Shown: piece by piece, positions 26,926 to 35,875 of the stretch
Numbering within the stretch: position 1 is the first letter of the stretch
How the letters are laid out: every line of letters begins with the position of its first letter
Origin: Intestinibaculum porci
GTDB lineage: Bacteria > Bacillota_I > Bacilli_A > Erysipelotrichales > Coprobacillaceae
Length of the DNA stretch: 64,000 nucleotides
Assembly (NCBI RefSeq): GCF_003925875.1
Contig: NZ_AP019309.1
Coordinates: 2,232,001 to 2,296,000, forward strand
Direction of reading: 5' to 3'
Notes under the pieces: generated by a model
Told to the model about the DNA's origin: nothing
What the model saw: the letters and a program-made list of their open reading frames with translations, nothing else
Database searches by the model: none
Translations under genes and position numbers: made by a program

Positions 26926-27588
26926 TTAATTCTCCTCGTACGGACGCACTCTTAAGGTGACACCTAAGCGATCACAAATCTTTTGACACTGCGCGATCTC
27001 TTCATCAGAAATCACGTGATCCACAACTGTTAAGACGACATGCGGAATGTAATCTTTACATTCCTTCGCAAAAGCGAGCATGTAATCCTGGGAATCAGGG
27101 CCAAATTTTGAGCGCGTCAATTTGTAGTATTCTTCTTTTGATGGGGTGTTTAAAGAAATTGAGACGGTATCAATGCGCCCTTTTAATTCTGGTATGATAT
27201 CGCGGTTATGCACCTGATTGGCTAACCCAACAGTATTGACACGAATTGGTAAATCCGGACGGATACTTTTAATATAATCGGCCACCTGCATCAGATCATC
27301 GCTGCGGACTAACGGTTCGCCAAAACCACAGAAAATAACTTCTTTAAAATTGTTTAAGTCATATTTCTTAAACGCCGCTAAGATTTCTTCTAATGTCGGT
27401 TCGCGTTTTAACCATAAGGTATTGCTTTCGGCCATATGTTTTTTCGTGCGCAGACAAAACGTGCAGGAACATGGGCAGCGGTTGGTCGCATTGACATACA
27501 CTTTAATGCCGCTTTGCATTTCCTCATCACTGATATTTTCTAAATTGACATATTGTCCACCGGGATGGACGGTATATAAAATGGTCAT
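26926..27588 (-). CDS. Radical SAM protein, TatD-associated type
   Basis: The gene encodes 220 residues. The Fe-S cluster motif CPCSCTFC fits CxxxCxxC, followed by FCGFGEPLVR, the SAM-binding GGEP-like site. It is short for the superfamily, with a truncated barrel. The N-terminal ITYVNATNRC-like region and overall length match the family named for its frequent location next to a TatD nuclease. No tatD gene is present in this window. It lies between a pyridoxamine kinase (2-bp gap) and a phosphatase (2-bp gap). The reaction is unknown. Confidence 0.82.
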   Translation of the reverse strand: MTILYTVHPGGQYVNLENISDEEMQSGIKVYVNATNRCPCSCTFCLRTKKHMAESNTLWLKREPTLEEILAAFKKYDLNNFKEVIFCGFGEPLVRSDDLMQVADYIKSIRPDLPIRVNTVGLANQVHNRDIIPELKGRIDTVSISLNTPSKEEYYKLTRSKFGPDSQDYMLAFAKECKDYIPHVVLTVVDHVISDEEIAQCQKICDRLGVTLRVRPYEEN

Positions 27589-27590
27589 GT

Positions 27591-28415
27591 TTATTCCCCC
27601 AATTCACTTAAATATTCTTCAAATGCTAAACCATAAATATTCGGCACATTGTTTTTCTCACAATAACCGATACATTGACTTGTAAAGTCACAGGCTTTCT
27701 TGACTGATTCATAAAAGCTGTGCCCATTCATATAAGAACCGGCGATCACACTTGTGATCCCGTCACCGGTGCCGCTGCGATCTCCGCCAATACGTTTGAC
27801 GATAATTTCAAAACAGTGACCGCGATCATAGATAAAGTTCTTGATCTGCCTTGAATTCATAATAATCCCAGTAATGACGATCATCTGCGGCCCTTTCGCA
27901 GCTAAGCGTTCGCACTTTTCTTTAAGCTCATCGCTATCTGGAACATGATCAGGATACGTTTCATTGAGTAATGAACAAAGCTCGGTTAAATTCGGCGTTA
28001 AAATATCCGCATACGGCACTAATTCCTTCATCTTATCCGCTAAGGCCGGCGTATAGGTTTTATAGAGGTGACCATAATCCCCCATCACCGGATCAACGAT
28101 TACTAAAGTCTCTGCCCCTTTAAAATTTTTAAAGAAGTCAATGACAATATCAACCTGTTTTTCTGAACCGAGAAAGCCCGTCGCAATGCCGTCAAAAGTC
28201 AAATGAAGATCTTTATAGGTTTGTATATAGTTTTCCATCTTATCCGTATAATCATCAAAATAATAAATAGGAAATTGGGTATGGGTACTTAAAATCGCTG
28301 TGGGAATCGGCACTGCCTGAATTTTCATAACCGATAATATCGGCGCCATAATGGCAATCGAGCAGCGTCCAAAACCCGTGATATCATTAATCAGCGCCAT
28401 CCGCTTCTGTCTCAT
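27591..28415 (-). CDS. Pyridoxamine/pyridoxal kinase (PdxY-like)
   Basis: The gene encodes 274 residues of the ribokinase superfamily. The N-terminus NDITGFGRCSIAIMAPILS is characteristic of this kinase family. The nucleotide-binding VIVDPVMGDYG and the catalytic GDRSGTGDGITS, with the conserved Asp, are present. It phosphorylates pyridoxal, pyridoxamine or pyridoxine with ATP in B6 salvage. It is first in a three-gene operon with a radical SAM protein and a phosphatase, spaced by 2 bp each. Confidence 0.9.
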   Translation of the reverse strand: MRQKRMALINDITGFGRCSIAIMAPILSVMKIQAVPIPTAILSTHTQFPIYYFDDYTDKMENYIQTYKDLHLTFDGIATGFLGSEKQVDIVIDFFKNFKGAETLVIVDPVMGDYGHLYKTYTPALADKMKELVPYADILTPNLTELCSLLNETYPDHVPDSDELKEKCERLAAKGPQMIVITGIIMNSRQIKNFIYDRGHCFEIIVKRIGGDRSGTGDGITSVIAGSYMNGHSFYESVKKACDFTSQCIGYCEKNNVPNIYGLAFEEYLSELGE

Positions 28416-28586
28416 GGTAACACCTGCCTTACTTTACCACAAATATGTATTATTTGCACATATTATGTTCTACCACTCATTATAGTGACCTTTCCCCTTT
28501 TTTACAACTGAATGCATTTTCAGTGCATCCGTTTTGTAATTTTGGTAAGATAAAAGTAGAGAAAAATCAAAGGAGTGATCATTATT

Positions 28587-29519
28587 ATGAATTTTAAAAA
28601 AGTAGTGGTAGCCGGCGGCGGTGTCCTCGGCTCACAGATTGCCTACCAGAGTGCTTTCTGGGGGTTTGATGTAACAATTTGGCTGCGCTCAGAAGCATCG
28701 ATCGGCCGTGCTACCCCTAAATTAGCACGTTTAAAAGACATCTATGTCGATACCTTAGAAGCGATGAAAACATCCACTGTTTATCCTCGCGGCTTCGCCA
28801 CGGATAAATTAAGTGATGAAGAAATTGATGCGATGAAAGAAAGAGCCATCAAGGCGCATGATTCTTTAACCCTCACCACCAGCTATGAAGAAGCGTTTAA
28901 AGATGCTGACTTCGTCATTGAATGTATCGCTGAAGATCCTAAGCAGAAAATTGCTTTCTACACCGAAATGGCAAAATATCTGCCAGACAAGACGGTGATC
29001 GCCACCAACTCATCAACGATGCTGCCAAGCACGTTTGCGTCTTATACTGGCCGTCCAGAAAAATATTTAGCTTTACATTTCGCTAATGAAATCTGGAAAA
29101 ACAATACGGCCGAAATCATGGGCCATGCCGGTACAGATTCAAAATATTACGATGAAGTCGTGGACTTTGCAAAAGCGATCCATATGGTACCATTATGCTT
29201 AAAGAAAGAGCAGCCTGGTTACATCCTTAATACGATGTTAGTGCCATTTTTAACAGCTGCTGAATACTTAGCAGCTAACGATGTGGCGGATCCAGAAACG
29301 ATCGACAAAACCTGGATGCTCGGTACGGGGGCACCAGCTGGACCATTTAGAATTCTCGATATTGTCGGCTTAACAACAGCTTATAATATCGTCATCATGA
29401 AACCTGAAGCGAAAGATCCAAATTCTAATGCCGGCAAGATTGCGGCGATGTTAAAGAAATACATCGACGAAGGAAAAACCGGTATTAATGCCGGTGAAGG
29501 CTTCTATAAATACAAATAA
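28587..29519 (+). CDS. 3-hydroxyacyl-CoA dehydrogenase family protein
   Basis: The gene encodes 310 residues from the ATG at 28587, chosen because AAGGAGTG sits 9 nt upstream. The N-terminal Rossmann fold has VVAGGGVLGSQIA. The catalytic region shows ATNSSTMLPS and LHFANEIWKNN, with the usual His-Glu arrangement. The C-terminal helical domain has PGYILNTMLVPFL. The family oxidises (S)-3-hydroxyacyl-CoA with NAD+; related 3-hydroxybutyryl-CoA dehydrogenases act in butyrate formation. No thiolase or crotonase is nearby, so the physiological substrate is open; a non-CoA hydroxyacid is possible. Confidence 0.88.
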   Translation: MNFKKVVVAGGGVLGSQIAYQSAFWGFDVTIWLRSEASIGRATPKLARLKDIYVDTLEAMKTSTVYPRGFATDKLSDEEIDAMKERAIKAHDSLTLTTSYEEAFKDADFVIECIAEDPKQKIAFYTEMAKYLPDKTVIATNSSTMLPSTFASYTGRPEKYLALHFANEIWKNNTAEIMGHAGTDSKYYDEVVDFAKAIHMVPLCLKKEQPGYILNTMLVPFLTAAEYLAANDVADPETIDKTWMLGTGAPAGPFRILDIVGLTTAYNIVIMKPEAKDPNSNAGKIAAMLKKYIDEGKTGINAGEGFYKYK

Positions 29520-29522
29520 CAC

Positions 29523-29549
29523 GAAAAGCTCCGTTTTGGGAGCTTTTTT
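29523..29549 (+). terminator. Terminator of the dehydrogenase gene
   Basis: The stem AAAGCTCC/GGGAGCTTT with a 5-nt loop is followed by a T run. Confidence 0.9.
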
Positions 29550-29587
29550 CAACTGCTCCGGATACAATAAAGACAGGAGGAAGAAAT

Positions 29588-29770
29588 TTTCTAGATAATC
29601 AAAAGACAAAGGTGTATCACTATATTGATGTGAAAAAGAAAATCAGAGATCATAATCATGGGCTAAAGATCAGTAAGCGTCTTTCCACCATTGTCGAATA
29701 TGGGATTTTAGTACGTAATGAAACCTACACCGGCTTAGATGATGCCTATTACTGGCATACGCATAAGTAA
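29588..29770 (+). pseudogene. Short open frame with strong ribosome site but no start codon
   Basis: A 60-codon open frame (first codons TTT CTA GAT AAT, last codons CAT ACG CAT AAG TAA) follows a perfect AGGAGG at 29575-29580 and a possible -10 (TACAAT, 29563-29568). No ATG, GTG or TTG lies 5-12 nt after that site; the first GTG is at codon 10. The translation looks protein-like, with a basic helix and a YGILVRNETY strand. I read it as a decayed small gene or one using a rare start. A similar arrangement occurs at 48958-48990. Confidence 0.45.
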
Positions 29771-29771
29771 A

Positions 29772-29798
29772 CAAAAAAGTCGGAATGATCCGACTTTT
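29772..29798 (-). terminator. Terminator of proS
   Basis: The stem AAAAGTCGG/CCGACTTTT is followed by T residues on the minus strand and abuts the proS stop codon. It could also serve the small plus-strand frame. Confidence 0.88.
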
Positions 29799-31237
29799 TA
29801 GTATGCTCTGGCATAGTAGATAATATGTTTGGCTTTTTTCCCGCAGCAAGGACAAACGTCGTCCTCTTTCGCTTCGTTTGGTTCATAGCAGCGTGAAGTC
29901 GCCTGATAAGCCTCTTTGACTTTGACTTCGCAAGCATCATCACCACACCATGGCGTTTTAATATAACCGCCCACTGTGTCTAAGATCTTGCCAAATTCAT
30001 CAAAGTTCGTAGATTCCGTAATGTGCGCTTTTAAATGTGCCTCAGCTTTGGCGTACATTTCATTATGAATTTGATCCATTAAGGCAATGATCTTTTCTGG
30101 TAATGCTTCATCGATCGTCATCGTATCTTTTACGCCATCATTACGCTTAGCAACGACGCAGACACCTTTTTCTAAGTCACGAGGACCGACTTCAATACGC
30201 ACTGGAATACCGCGCATTTCCGCTTCTGAGAATTTCCATCCTGGAGATTTATCAGAATCATCGACTTTCACACGGATGCCTTTGGCTTTTAAGCTTTCAC
30301 AGATTTTATTGGCTTGATCTAAAACCCCTGGCTTCTGTTGCTGGATTGGGACAATAACAACCTGCGTTGGTGCCACTCTTGGTGGTAATACTAACCCATT
30401 GTCATCACCATGAACCATGATGATCGCACCAAGTAAACGCGTTGAAGCACCCCATGACGTCTGGTAGATATATTTCTGCTTATTATCCTTATCCAGGAAC
30501 TGAATACCGAAGGCTTTCGCAAAGCCCTGACCAAAGTAATGAGAAGTCCCCGACTGAAGCACTTTTCCATCATGCATTAATGCTTCGATGGTATATGTTT
30601 CTTCTGCCCCAGCGAATTTTTCTCGTTCGGTCTTACGTCCGGTGATCAGTGGAATCGCTAGTAAATCTTTACAAGTTTCTACATAAACATCACGCATCTG
30701 CAGTGTTTCTGCGCGTGCTTCTTCTTCCGTTGCATGAACTGTATGCCCTTCCTGCCAGAGGAATTCTGAACCTCTTAAAAATGGACGGGTCGTCTTTTCC
30801 CAGCGGACAACTGAGCACCACTGGTTGTATTTCTTTGGTAAGTCACGATACGATTTGACAATCTTCGCATAATGTTCACTAAAGAGTGTTTCACTGGTTG
30901 GACGCACGATCAGCGGATCTTCGAGTTCGTTTTGTCCGCCTCTGGTTACGACCGCGCATTCTGGTGCGAAACCTTCCACGTGATCTTTTTCTTTCTGTAA
31001 TAATGATTCTGGAATTAACATTGGCATGTAGACATTTTCATGTCCTGTTTCCTTGAATCGGCGATCCATAAACTGCTGGATCTGTTCCCACATAGCATAG
31101 CCATATGGACGATAAATGATAAACCCTTTGACACTGGAATAATCCATTAATTCTGCTTTACGGCAGACATCGGTATACCACTGGGCAAAATCATCATCTC
31201 TTGATGTAATGGCATCATTTTTAATATTTTTGGCCAT
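29798..31237 (-). CDS. proS: Prolyl-tRNA synthetase (archaeal/eukaryotic-type, ProS3)
   Basis: The gene encodes 479 residues, a class II aminoacyl-tRNA synthetase. Motif 2 is VVRWEKTTRPFLRGSEFLWQ, and motif 3 includes GASTRLLGAIIMVHGDD. An anticodon-binding domain follows (VVIVPIQQQ). The C-terminal zinc-like domain has CGDDAC and CPCCGKK and ends in Tyr, a hallmark of the short archaeal-type ProS without the bacterial editing insertion. It charges tRNA-Pro with proline. It is monocistronic, with TATAAT in the upstream region. Confidence 0.96.
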   Translation of the reverse strand: MAKNIKNDAITSRDDDFAQWYTDVCRKAELMDYSSVKGFIIYRPYGYAMWEQIQQFMDRRFKETGHENVYMPMLIPESLLQKEKDHVEGFAPECAVVTRGGQNELEDPLIVRPTSETLFSEHYAKIVKSYRDLPKKYNQWCSVVRWEKTTRPFLRGSEFLWQEGHTVHATEEEARAETLQMRDVYVETCKDLLAIPLITGRKTEREKFAGAEETYTIEALMHDGKVLQSGTSHYFGQGFAKAFGIQFLDKDNKQKYIYQTSWGASTRLLGAIIMVHGDDNGLVLPPRVAPTQVVIVPIQQQKPGVLDQANKICESLKAKGIRVKVDDSDKSPGWKFSEAEMRGIPVRIEVGPRDLEKGVCVVAKRNDGVKDTMTIDEALPEKIIALMDQIHNEMYAKAEAHLKAHITESTNFDEFGKILDTVGGYIKTPWCGDDACEVKVKEAYQATSRCYEPNEAKEDDVCPCCGKKAKHIIYYARAY

Positions 31238-31299
31238 AATTGTACCCCTTTCTTAACGGTGTTATTATATACGAATTATTCAAAAATATAAAGCGTAAT

Positions 31300-34200
31300 C
31301 TAGAGATCTAAGCGCAGATGAGAACCTTTTGGCCCTTTGAAGACTTCAATTTTCGCATCGATACGGTTTTCCAATTCCCCCACATGGGAAATAATCCCAA
31401 TGACTTTATTGTCCGACTTCATATCAATGAGCACATCGATCGCTGTTTCTAATGATTCAGCATCTAAAGTGCCGAAGCCTTCATCAATAAAGAGGGCATT
31501 GAGCTCAATTCCGCCAGCTTGCGACTGGATCATCTGTGATAAGCCTAAAGCTAAGGCGAGCGCCGCTTTAAACTTTTCCCCGCCAGACATCGAGTTAACC
31601 TGACGCGATTCCCCCGACTGGTAGTCGATGACATCTAAGTCTAACCCCGCACCAGCATTCCCGCTGACATTTTCTCGAATGACAAATTCATAGCGATCAT
31701 TGGTTAAACGTTTGAGTTCGACATTGGCATACTGTAAAACCGCATTGAAATACACTTGCAAAACATAACGTTCAAACGATGTTTTGGAATCATTCTTCCC
31801 ACGAATCATTTCATCGAGATGATGATAAAGCTGATACTGTTTCTGCAGTTTCTGATACTGCGCATCACGCTTCTTCATATCACTCATCAGATTTTCTCGA
31901 TCGGCAATCGTTTTCTCCTTTTGATTATATGTCTTAGAAAGCGTCTCTAATTTTTCTTTTTCTTCTTTTACCTGCGCCGCTAATGGGGCTAAATCGATCA
32001 GCTGACCATTTCCGCCATTGTTTTTTGCCTGCGCTAATGCGCCTTCCGCTTGACTATAGGATGCTTTAAACTGAGCAAGCGCATCTTCCAGTTTTTTTAA
32101 ATGATCAATTTCTAAACACATCTTATGATAGAAGTCTTCATCAAAGCCTTGCTTATCTAACGCTGAGGCAAACGCTTCCTGCTTGCTAGCAGCAACCAAT
32201 TTTTGTTTTTGATAACGCTGCGCGTTATCAGCAAGGGAAGTTGTTAATTGCGTTTTTTGAGCTTGAAGCGTTTTTTCCTTCGTTTCAATCTTGGCTTTCT
32301 CTCTTTTATGCTTATCTAATAGCTGCGTCATCTCTGCTAGCTTTTCATCAATTGCCTCTAAATGCGGATGGCTTTCGGCAATCGCCTGCAGACGCTCGCT
32401 TAACGCCTGCACACTCGTTTCCGCTTTGGCCTTTTCTAACGATAACTGATTACGTTTAGTGACATATTCCTGCAGTTTCTTTTCATGCTCTTTTTGATCT
32501 TTTTTGAGCTTTTGCAGCGTTTTCAGCTGCGCTTCTAAACGCTGACTTTCTTTTTGCTGATCCTGATATTCCTGCTGCGCCGCAAACAATCTTTTCGTGA
32601 GAATATCTTTTAACGGTAAACGATCCTGATCATTCCAGTCAATAGCTAAGTCCTCACACAACTTTTTTAAACGCTCGCGCGCTTCATTAGCCGATGTTTC
32701 GGCACTGCTTTTGCTGGCTGTTTTTTCCACTAAAATCTTTTTGTATTTGTTTTCTTCTTTTTGCGCCTTTTCTAAATCTTCTTCACTATAGTTCGTCCCT
32801 TCCATCGCTGCTAAATGGGGATGGTGGAGGGCGCCGCACACCGGACAGGGCTGTCCTTCTTGTAAGTGCGCCGCTAAAATGCCGGCACTGTTACGATCAC
32901 GACTTAAACGTACTTCTAAAGCATAGGCTTCCGCCGCATCCGCTTTGCTTTTGGCATCCTGATACACTTGCATCGCATCCAAATAGGTATTTTCTTTATG
33001 ATGGAATTCATCCTGCGTCAGGCTTGCTTCTTCCAGTTTCGCGATCTTTTCATTTTGCATCTGCATCAAAGCATCTTTAAGATCCTGAAGCTGTGTATGC
33101 AGCGTCTCTTGTGCTTCTAACGCTTCATTATTTTGCCTGATTGTTTCCTCAAGGTCTTGCTGCTTGCGCTGTAAAGCAGCTTCCTTTTGTGCCTGCGCAG
33201 CTAAACGTTTTAATAAACGCGCGCGTTCATTTGTCTTCTCATCATATTCCTGTTTGATGGCAACGCTTTTTTCTAATTCTGCCTTTTGAATTGACGCCTC
33301 TTCAATCGCCTGTTCTAATGCTGGCAGCTTAGCTTTTTCAACTTGGAACATATCCAGTTTTTCCTGAAGCTTCTTTTGATTGGCCGTTAACTGCTCTTTT
33401 TCATGCATTAAATTTTGTAATTCCTGCGCTTCTCGGAGACTCTCTTTTTCTAATACCTGCAAATCTTTAGCCTGCTTGATATAGGCAATCTTTTGCTCTG
33501 TTTGCTGGAATTCCATCTTTTGTGAACGTAAGGATTCATAATGCGCTTTGGCTTGCTTATAGGCATAGACTTTTTCATTCACTGCTTTTTGCGTTTGATA
33601 ACGATCAAAGATTGTCTGATAAGTCTCTTCCTGCTGATGATAGGTCTCTCCTAGCACGGCATAATCAGCTTTCTGCTGATCTAAATCTTTTGCTAAATCA
33701 TCTAAGGTATGAATCGTATAACTCATCTCCGGATCAATCGCCCGTAATTGCCCATTAAGAGCACTATGAATATCCGAGGTTTCTTTACCTAATTCGCTTG
33801 TTTTCATCATTAAAGTCTTTTCTAAACGCTGCAATTTTTCGGTATGAAAAATATCCCGGAAGATTTTTTCTTTATCTTTGCTGGAAGCGGTCAGTAATTT
33901 GGAAAATTCCCCCTGGGCAATCATGACGATCTGTTTAAACTGATTGGCATCGACTTGTAAGAGATCCCTGATTTTATCATTGACCTGTTTCTTTCCAGTT
34001 AACTCCGTGCCATCAGGGAAAATCAGACTTGTATCATCATGGTTAGAGCGTAAATGACCGCCTCTGGTATAAACGAGTTTTCGGGTCGCAATATACCTTT
34101 TCTTGCCAAGTTCAAAAGTCAGTTCAACAATCGTTGGCGTTTTTAAATCGGCATACTGACTGCGGAAGACATCACTGCCGCGATCACTGCCGGAAGTTTC

Positions 34201-34362
34201 CCCATAAAGGGCAAAACAGATGGCATCAAAGATCGTGGTCTTGCCGGCTCCGGTTTCCCCAGAAATCAGATAAAGGCCTTGACTATTGAGGCCGGAAAAG
34301 TCAATTTCCGTTTTGTCTAAATAAGTAGAAAAGGCCTGCATGACTAATTTAAGTGGTTTCAT
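31300..34362 (-). CDS. sbcC: Exonuclease subunit SbcC (Rad50-like ATPase)
   Basis: The gene encodes 1020 residues. Walker A GETGAGKTT lies at 35-43. Two long coiled coils (about 190-490 and 540-870) flank the zinc hook CPVCG near residue 507. The C-terminal head has the signature NSMSGGEKFKAALAL and Walker B ALFIDEGFGTLD. With SbcD it forms the Mre11-Rad50-type nuclease that opens DNA hairpins and processes blocked ends. It is coupled to sbcD by a 4-bp overlap. Confidence 0.97.
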   Translation of the reverse strand: MKPLKLVMQAFSTYLDKTEIDFSGLNSQGLYLISGETGAGKTTIFDAICFALYGETSGSDRGSDVFRSQYADLKTPTIVELTFELGKKRYIATRKLVYTRGGHLRSNHDDTSLIFPDGTELTGKKQVNDKIRDLLQVDANQFKQIVMIAQGEFSKLLTASSKDKEKIFRDIFHTEKLQRLEKTLMMKTSELGKETSDIHSALNGQLRAIDPEMSYTIHTLDDLAKDLDQQKADYAVLGETYHQQEETYQTIFDRYQTQKAVNEKVYAYKQAKAHYESLRSQKMEFQQTEQKIAYIKQAKDLQVLEKESLREAQELQNLMHEKEQLTANQKKLQEKLDMFQVEKAKLPALEQAIEEASIQKAELEKSVAIKQEYDEKTNERARLLKRLAAQAQKEAALQRKQQDLEETIRQNNEALEAQETLHTQLQDLKDALMQMQNEKIAKLEEASLTQDEFHHKENTYLDAMQVYQDAKSKADAAEAYALEVRLSRDRNSAGILAAHLQEGQPCPVCGALHHPHLAAMEGTNYSEEDLEKAQKEENKYKKILVEKTASKSSAETSANEARERLKKLCEDLAIDWNDQDRLPLKDILTKRLFAAQQEYQDQQKESQRLEAQLKTLQKLKKDQKEHEKKLQEYVTKRNQLSLEKAKAETSVQALSERLQAIAESHPHLEAIDEKLAEMTQLLDKHKREKAKIETKEKTLQAQKTQLTTSLADNAQRYQKQKLVAASKQEAFASALDKQGFDEDFYHKMCLEIDHLKKLEDALAQFKASYSQAEGALAQAKNNGGNGQLIDLAPLAAQVKEEKEKLETLSKTYNQKEKTIADRENLMSDMKKRDAQYQKLQKQYQLYHHLDEMIRGKNDSKTSFERYVLQVYFNAVLQYANVELKRLTNDRYEFVIRENVSGNAGAGLDLDVIDYQSGESRQVNSMSGGEKFKAALALALGLSQMIQSQAGGIELNALFIDEGFGTLDAESLETAIDVLIDMKSDNKVIGIISHVGELENRIDAKIEVFKGPKGSHLRLDL

Positions 34363-35462
34363 ACGTTGTCCTCCAATAGTGTACTAATAAGCTGAATTTC
34401 CTCTTCGTCCGGCTCTCGCATGGTCATATCACGATAGAAATCAATAAATAAATCCAATGCGTTTTTACTTTGGATTTCACTCATCGAATGTTTATCAAAA
34501 TGCGTTGTCGTGACAATTTGCGGATAACTGATCGATAAAATATGAGGATAATAAGTCCTTAATGTGTCAATGGCATGAGGAATAATTTTCTCATCCGAAA
34601 GCTCGGCAGCTAGTAAATCATCATTATGTGCGTCCTGCCGATGAATGAGTTCATCTAAGCTGCCTTTTAGTACCCGGACATCTAAGCTTGGCTTTAAAGG
34701 CACAAAGGTGCTTGAGAAATCTTTCGTATCAACGACCAGGAAGCCTTTTTTCTGATGCGCTTCATCAAAAGAGTATTTCGCAAGCGACCCGCTGTAGCGG
34801 ATCGTTTCGCGGCCAACATACTGCGGAGCATGTAAATGGCCTAAGGCAACGTAATCAAAGGACTCAAAGATCTTTGGATCAATAACTTCTGTGCCGCCCA
34901 CTGATAAGGTTAACTCAGAATCACTGGTCTGGGCATGATGTCCGACAAACTGATGGGTTACTAAGACTTTCTTGCCTGGCGCGGTTAAATCCTGCTTATC
35001 TAAATAATAAGCTAAAGCCACATGATAATTATCTCGAGGGGCCTCAGGGAAGAGCTGATGAACACCAGATGGTTTGATAAATGGTAATAAGTAGAATTTC
35101 ACATCTTCAATTTCGACATAAGGCATCTGCGCTTTCGCATTGGCGCAAATATAAAGACCTTCTTTTTCGAGAATCGAAGAAGTAAAGTCTAAACGATCCG
35201 CACCATCATGATTACCAGCGATCATTAAGACTTTCACATGTAAATCAAGAATTAAAGTGGATAAGAAATCACTTAGTAACGTGACCGCTTCCTGCGATGG
35301 AATAGCGCGATCATAAACATCGCCAGCAATAACCACCACCCTAATATCATGATCGCGAATATAAGCTGTTACCTTTTCCAGCAACTCTTTTTGAATATCT
35401 AATAAGGCATAGCCATGTAACTGGCGCCCTAAATGTAAGTCCGCTAAATGGATAAACTTCAC
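34359..35462 (-). CDS. sbcD: Exonuclease subunit SbcD (Mre11-like)
   Basis: The gene encodes 367 residues. I choose the GTG at 35460-35462, which overlaps the GNAT stop codon (GTGA). GGAGG lies 8 nt upstream, whereas the ATG five codons earlier would put that ribosome site inside the gene. The metallophosphoesterase motifs are complete: HLADLHLG, AGDVYD, AGNHDG, the His in VTHQFVGH, and ALGHLH. It is the Mn-dependent nuclease partner of SbcC. It is co-transcribed with the upstream GNAT and dehydrogenase. Confidence 0.96.
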   Translation of the reverse strand: MKFIHLADLHLGRQLHGYALLDIQKELLEKVTAYIRDHDIRVVVIAGDVYDRAIPSQEAVTLLSDFLSTLILDLHVKVLMIAGNHDGADRLDFTSSILEKEGLYICANAKAQMPYVEIEDVKFYLLPFIKPSGVHQLFPEAPRDNYHVALAYYLDKQDLTAPGKKVLVTHQFVGHHAQTSDSELTLSVGGTEVIDPKIFESFDYVALGHLHAPQYVGRETIRYSGSLAKYSFDEAHQKKGFLVVDTKDFSSTFVPLKPSLDVRVLKGSLDELIHRQDAHNDDLLAAELSDEKIIPHAIDTLRTYYPHILSISYPQIVTTTHFDKHSMSEIQSKNALDLFIDFYRDMTMREPDEEEIQLISTLLEDNV

Positions 35463-35875
35463 GAATGCATCCTCCATATATAAATTTCTTTGTCATGTTC
35501 CTGAGGTGTAAAAAACTTGCGATGAGTGCTTGGCACCGGTAAGGTTTCGACATATTCAGCCCCTAAGCGGGCAATCGTTTTTTTAGAAGCGATATTATCT
35601 GGATCACAGGTAATCAGGACATGATCATAACCCGCTTGACGAATCTCCTTACGCAATAATAAACAGGCTTCATAAGCATAGTGATGACCACGATGAATTT
35701 CATCAATGGTATAAGCAATGTGCCCATCATAACGATGCTCTTCATCACTGCCTAACCGAAAAACCAACGTTCCGACCTGCACCGTATTGACAATAATTTT
35801 ATAAATATAAAATGGGGTAAAACCAGGACGAATGGCACCTTCAATAAATTCATCTAAAACCAGTCTCATAAGCAT
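35459..35875 (-). CDS. GNAT family N-acetyltransferase
   Basis: The gene encodes 138 residues. The core GNAT strand-helix is recognisable: VGTLVFRLG, then HIAYTIDEIHRGHHYAYEACLLL, corresponding to the acetyl-CoA-binding motif A in a weakened form, then ITCDPDNIASKKTIARLGAEYV. The substrate is unknown. It starts directly after the stop of the dehydrogenase gene (TAAATG) with no good ribosome site, so it likely depends on translational coupling. It ends in a 4-bp overlap with sbcD. Confidence 0.88.
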   Translation of the reverse strand: MLMRLVLDEFIEGAIRPGFTPFYIYKIIVNTVQVGTLVFRLGSDEEHRYDGHIAYTIDEIHRGHHYAYEACLLLRKEIRQAGYDHVLITCDPDNIASKKTIARLGAEYVETLPVPSTHRKFFTPQEHDKEIYIWRMHS

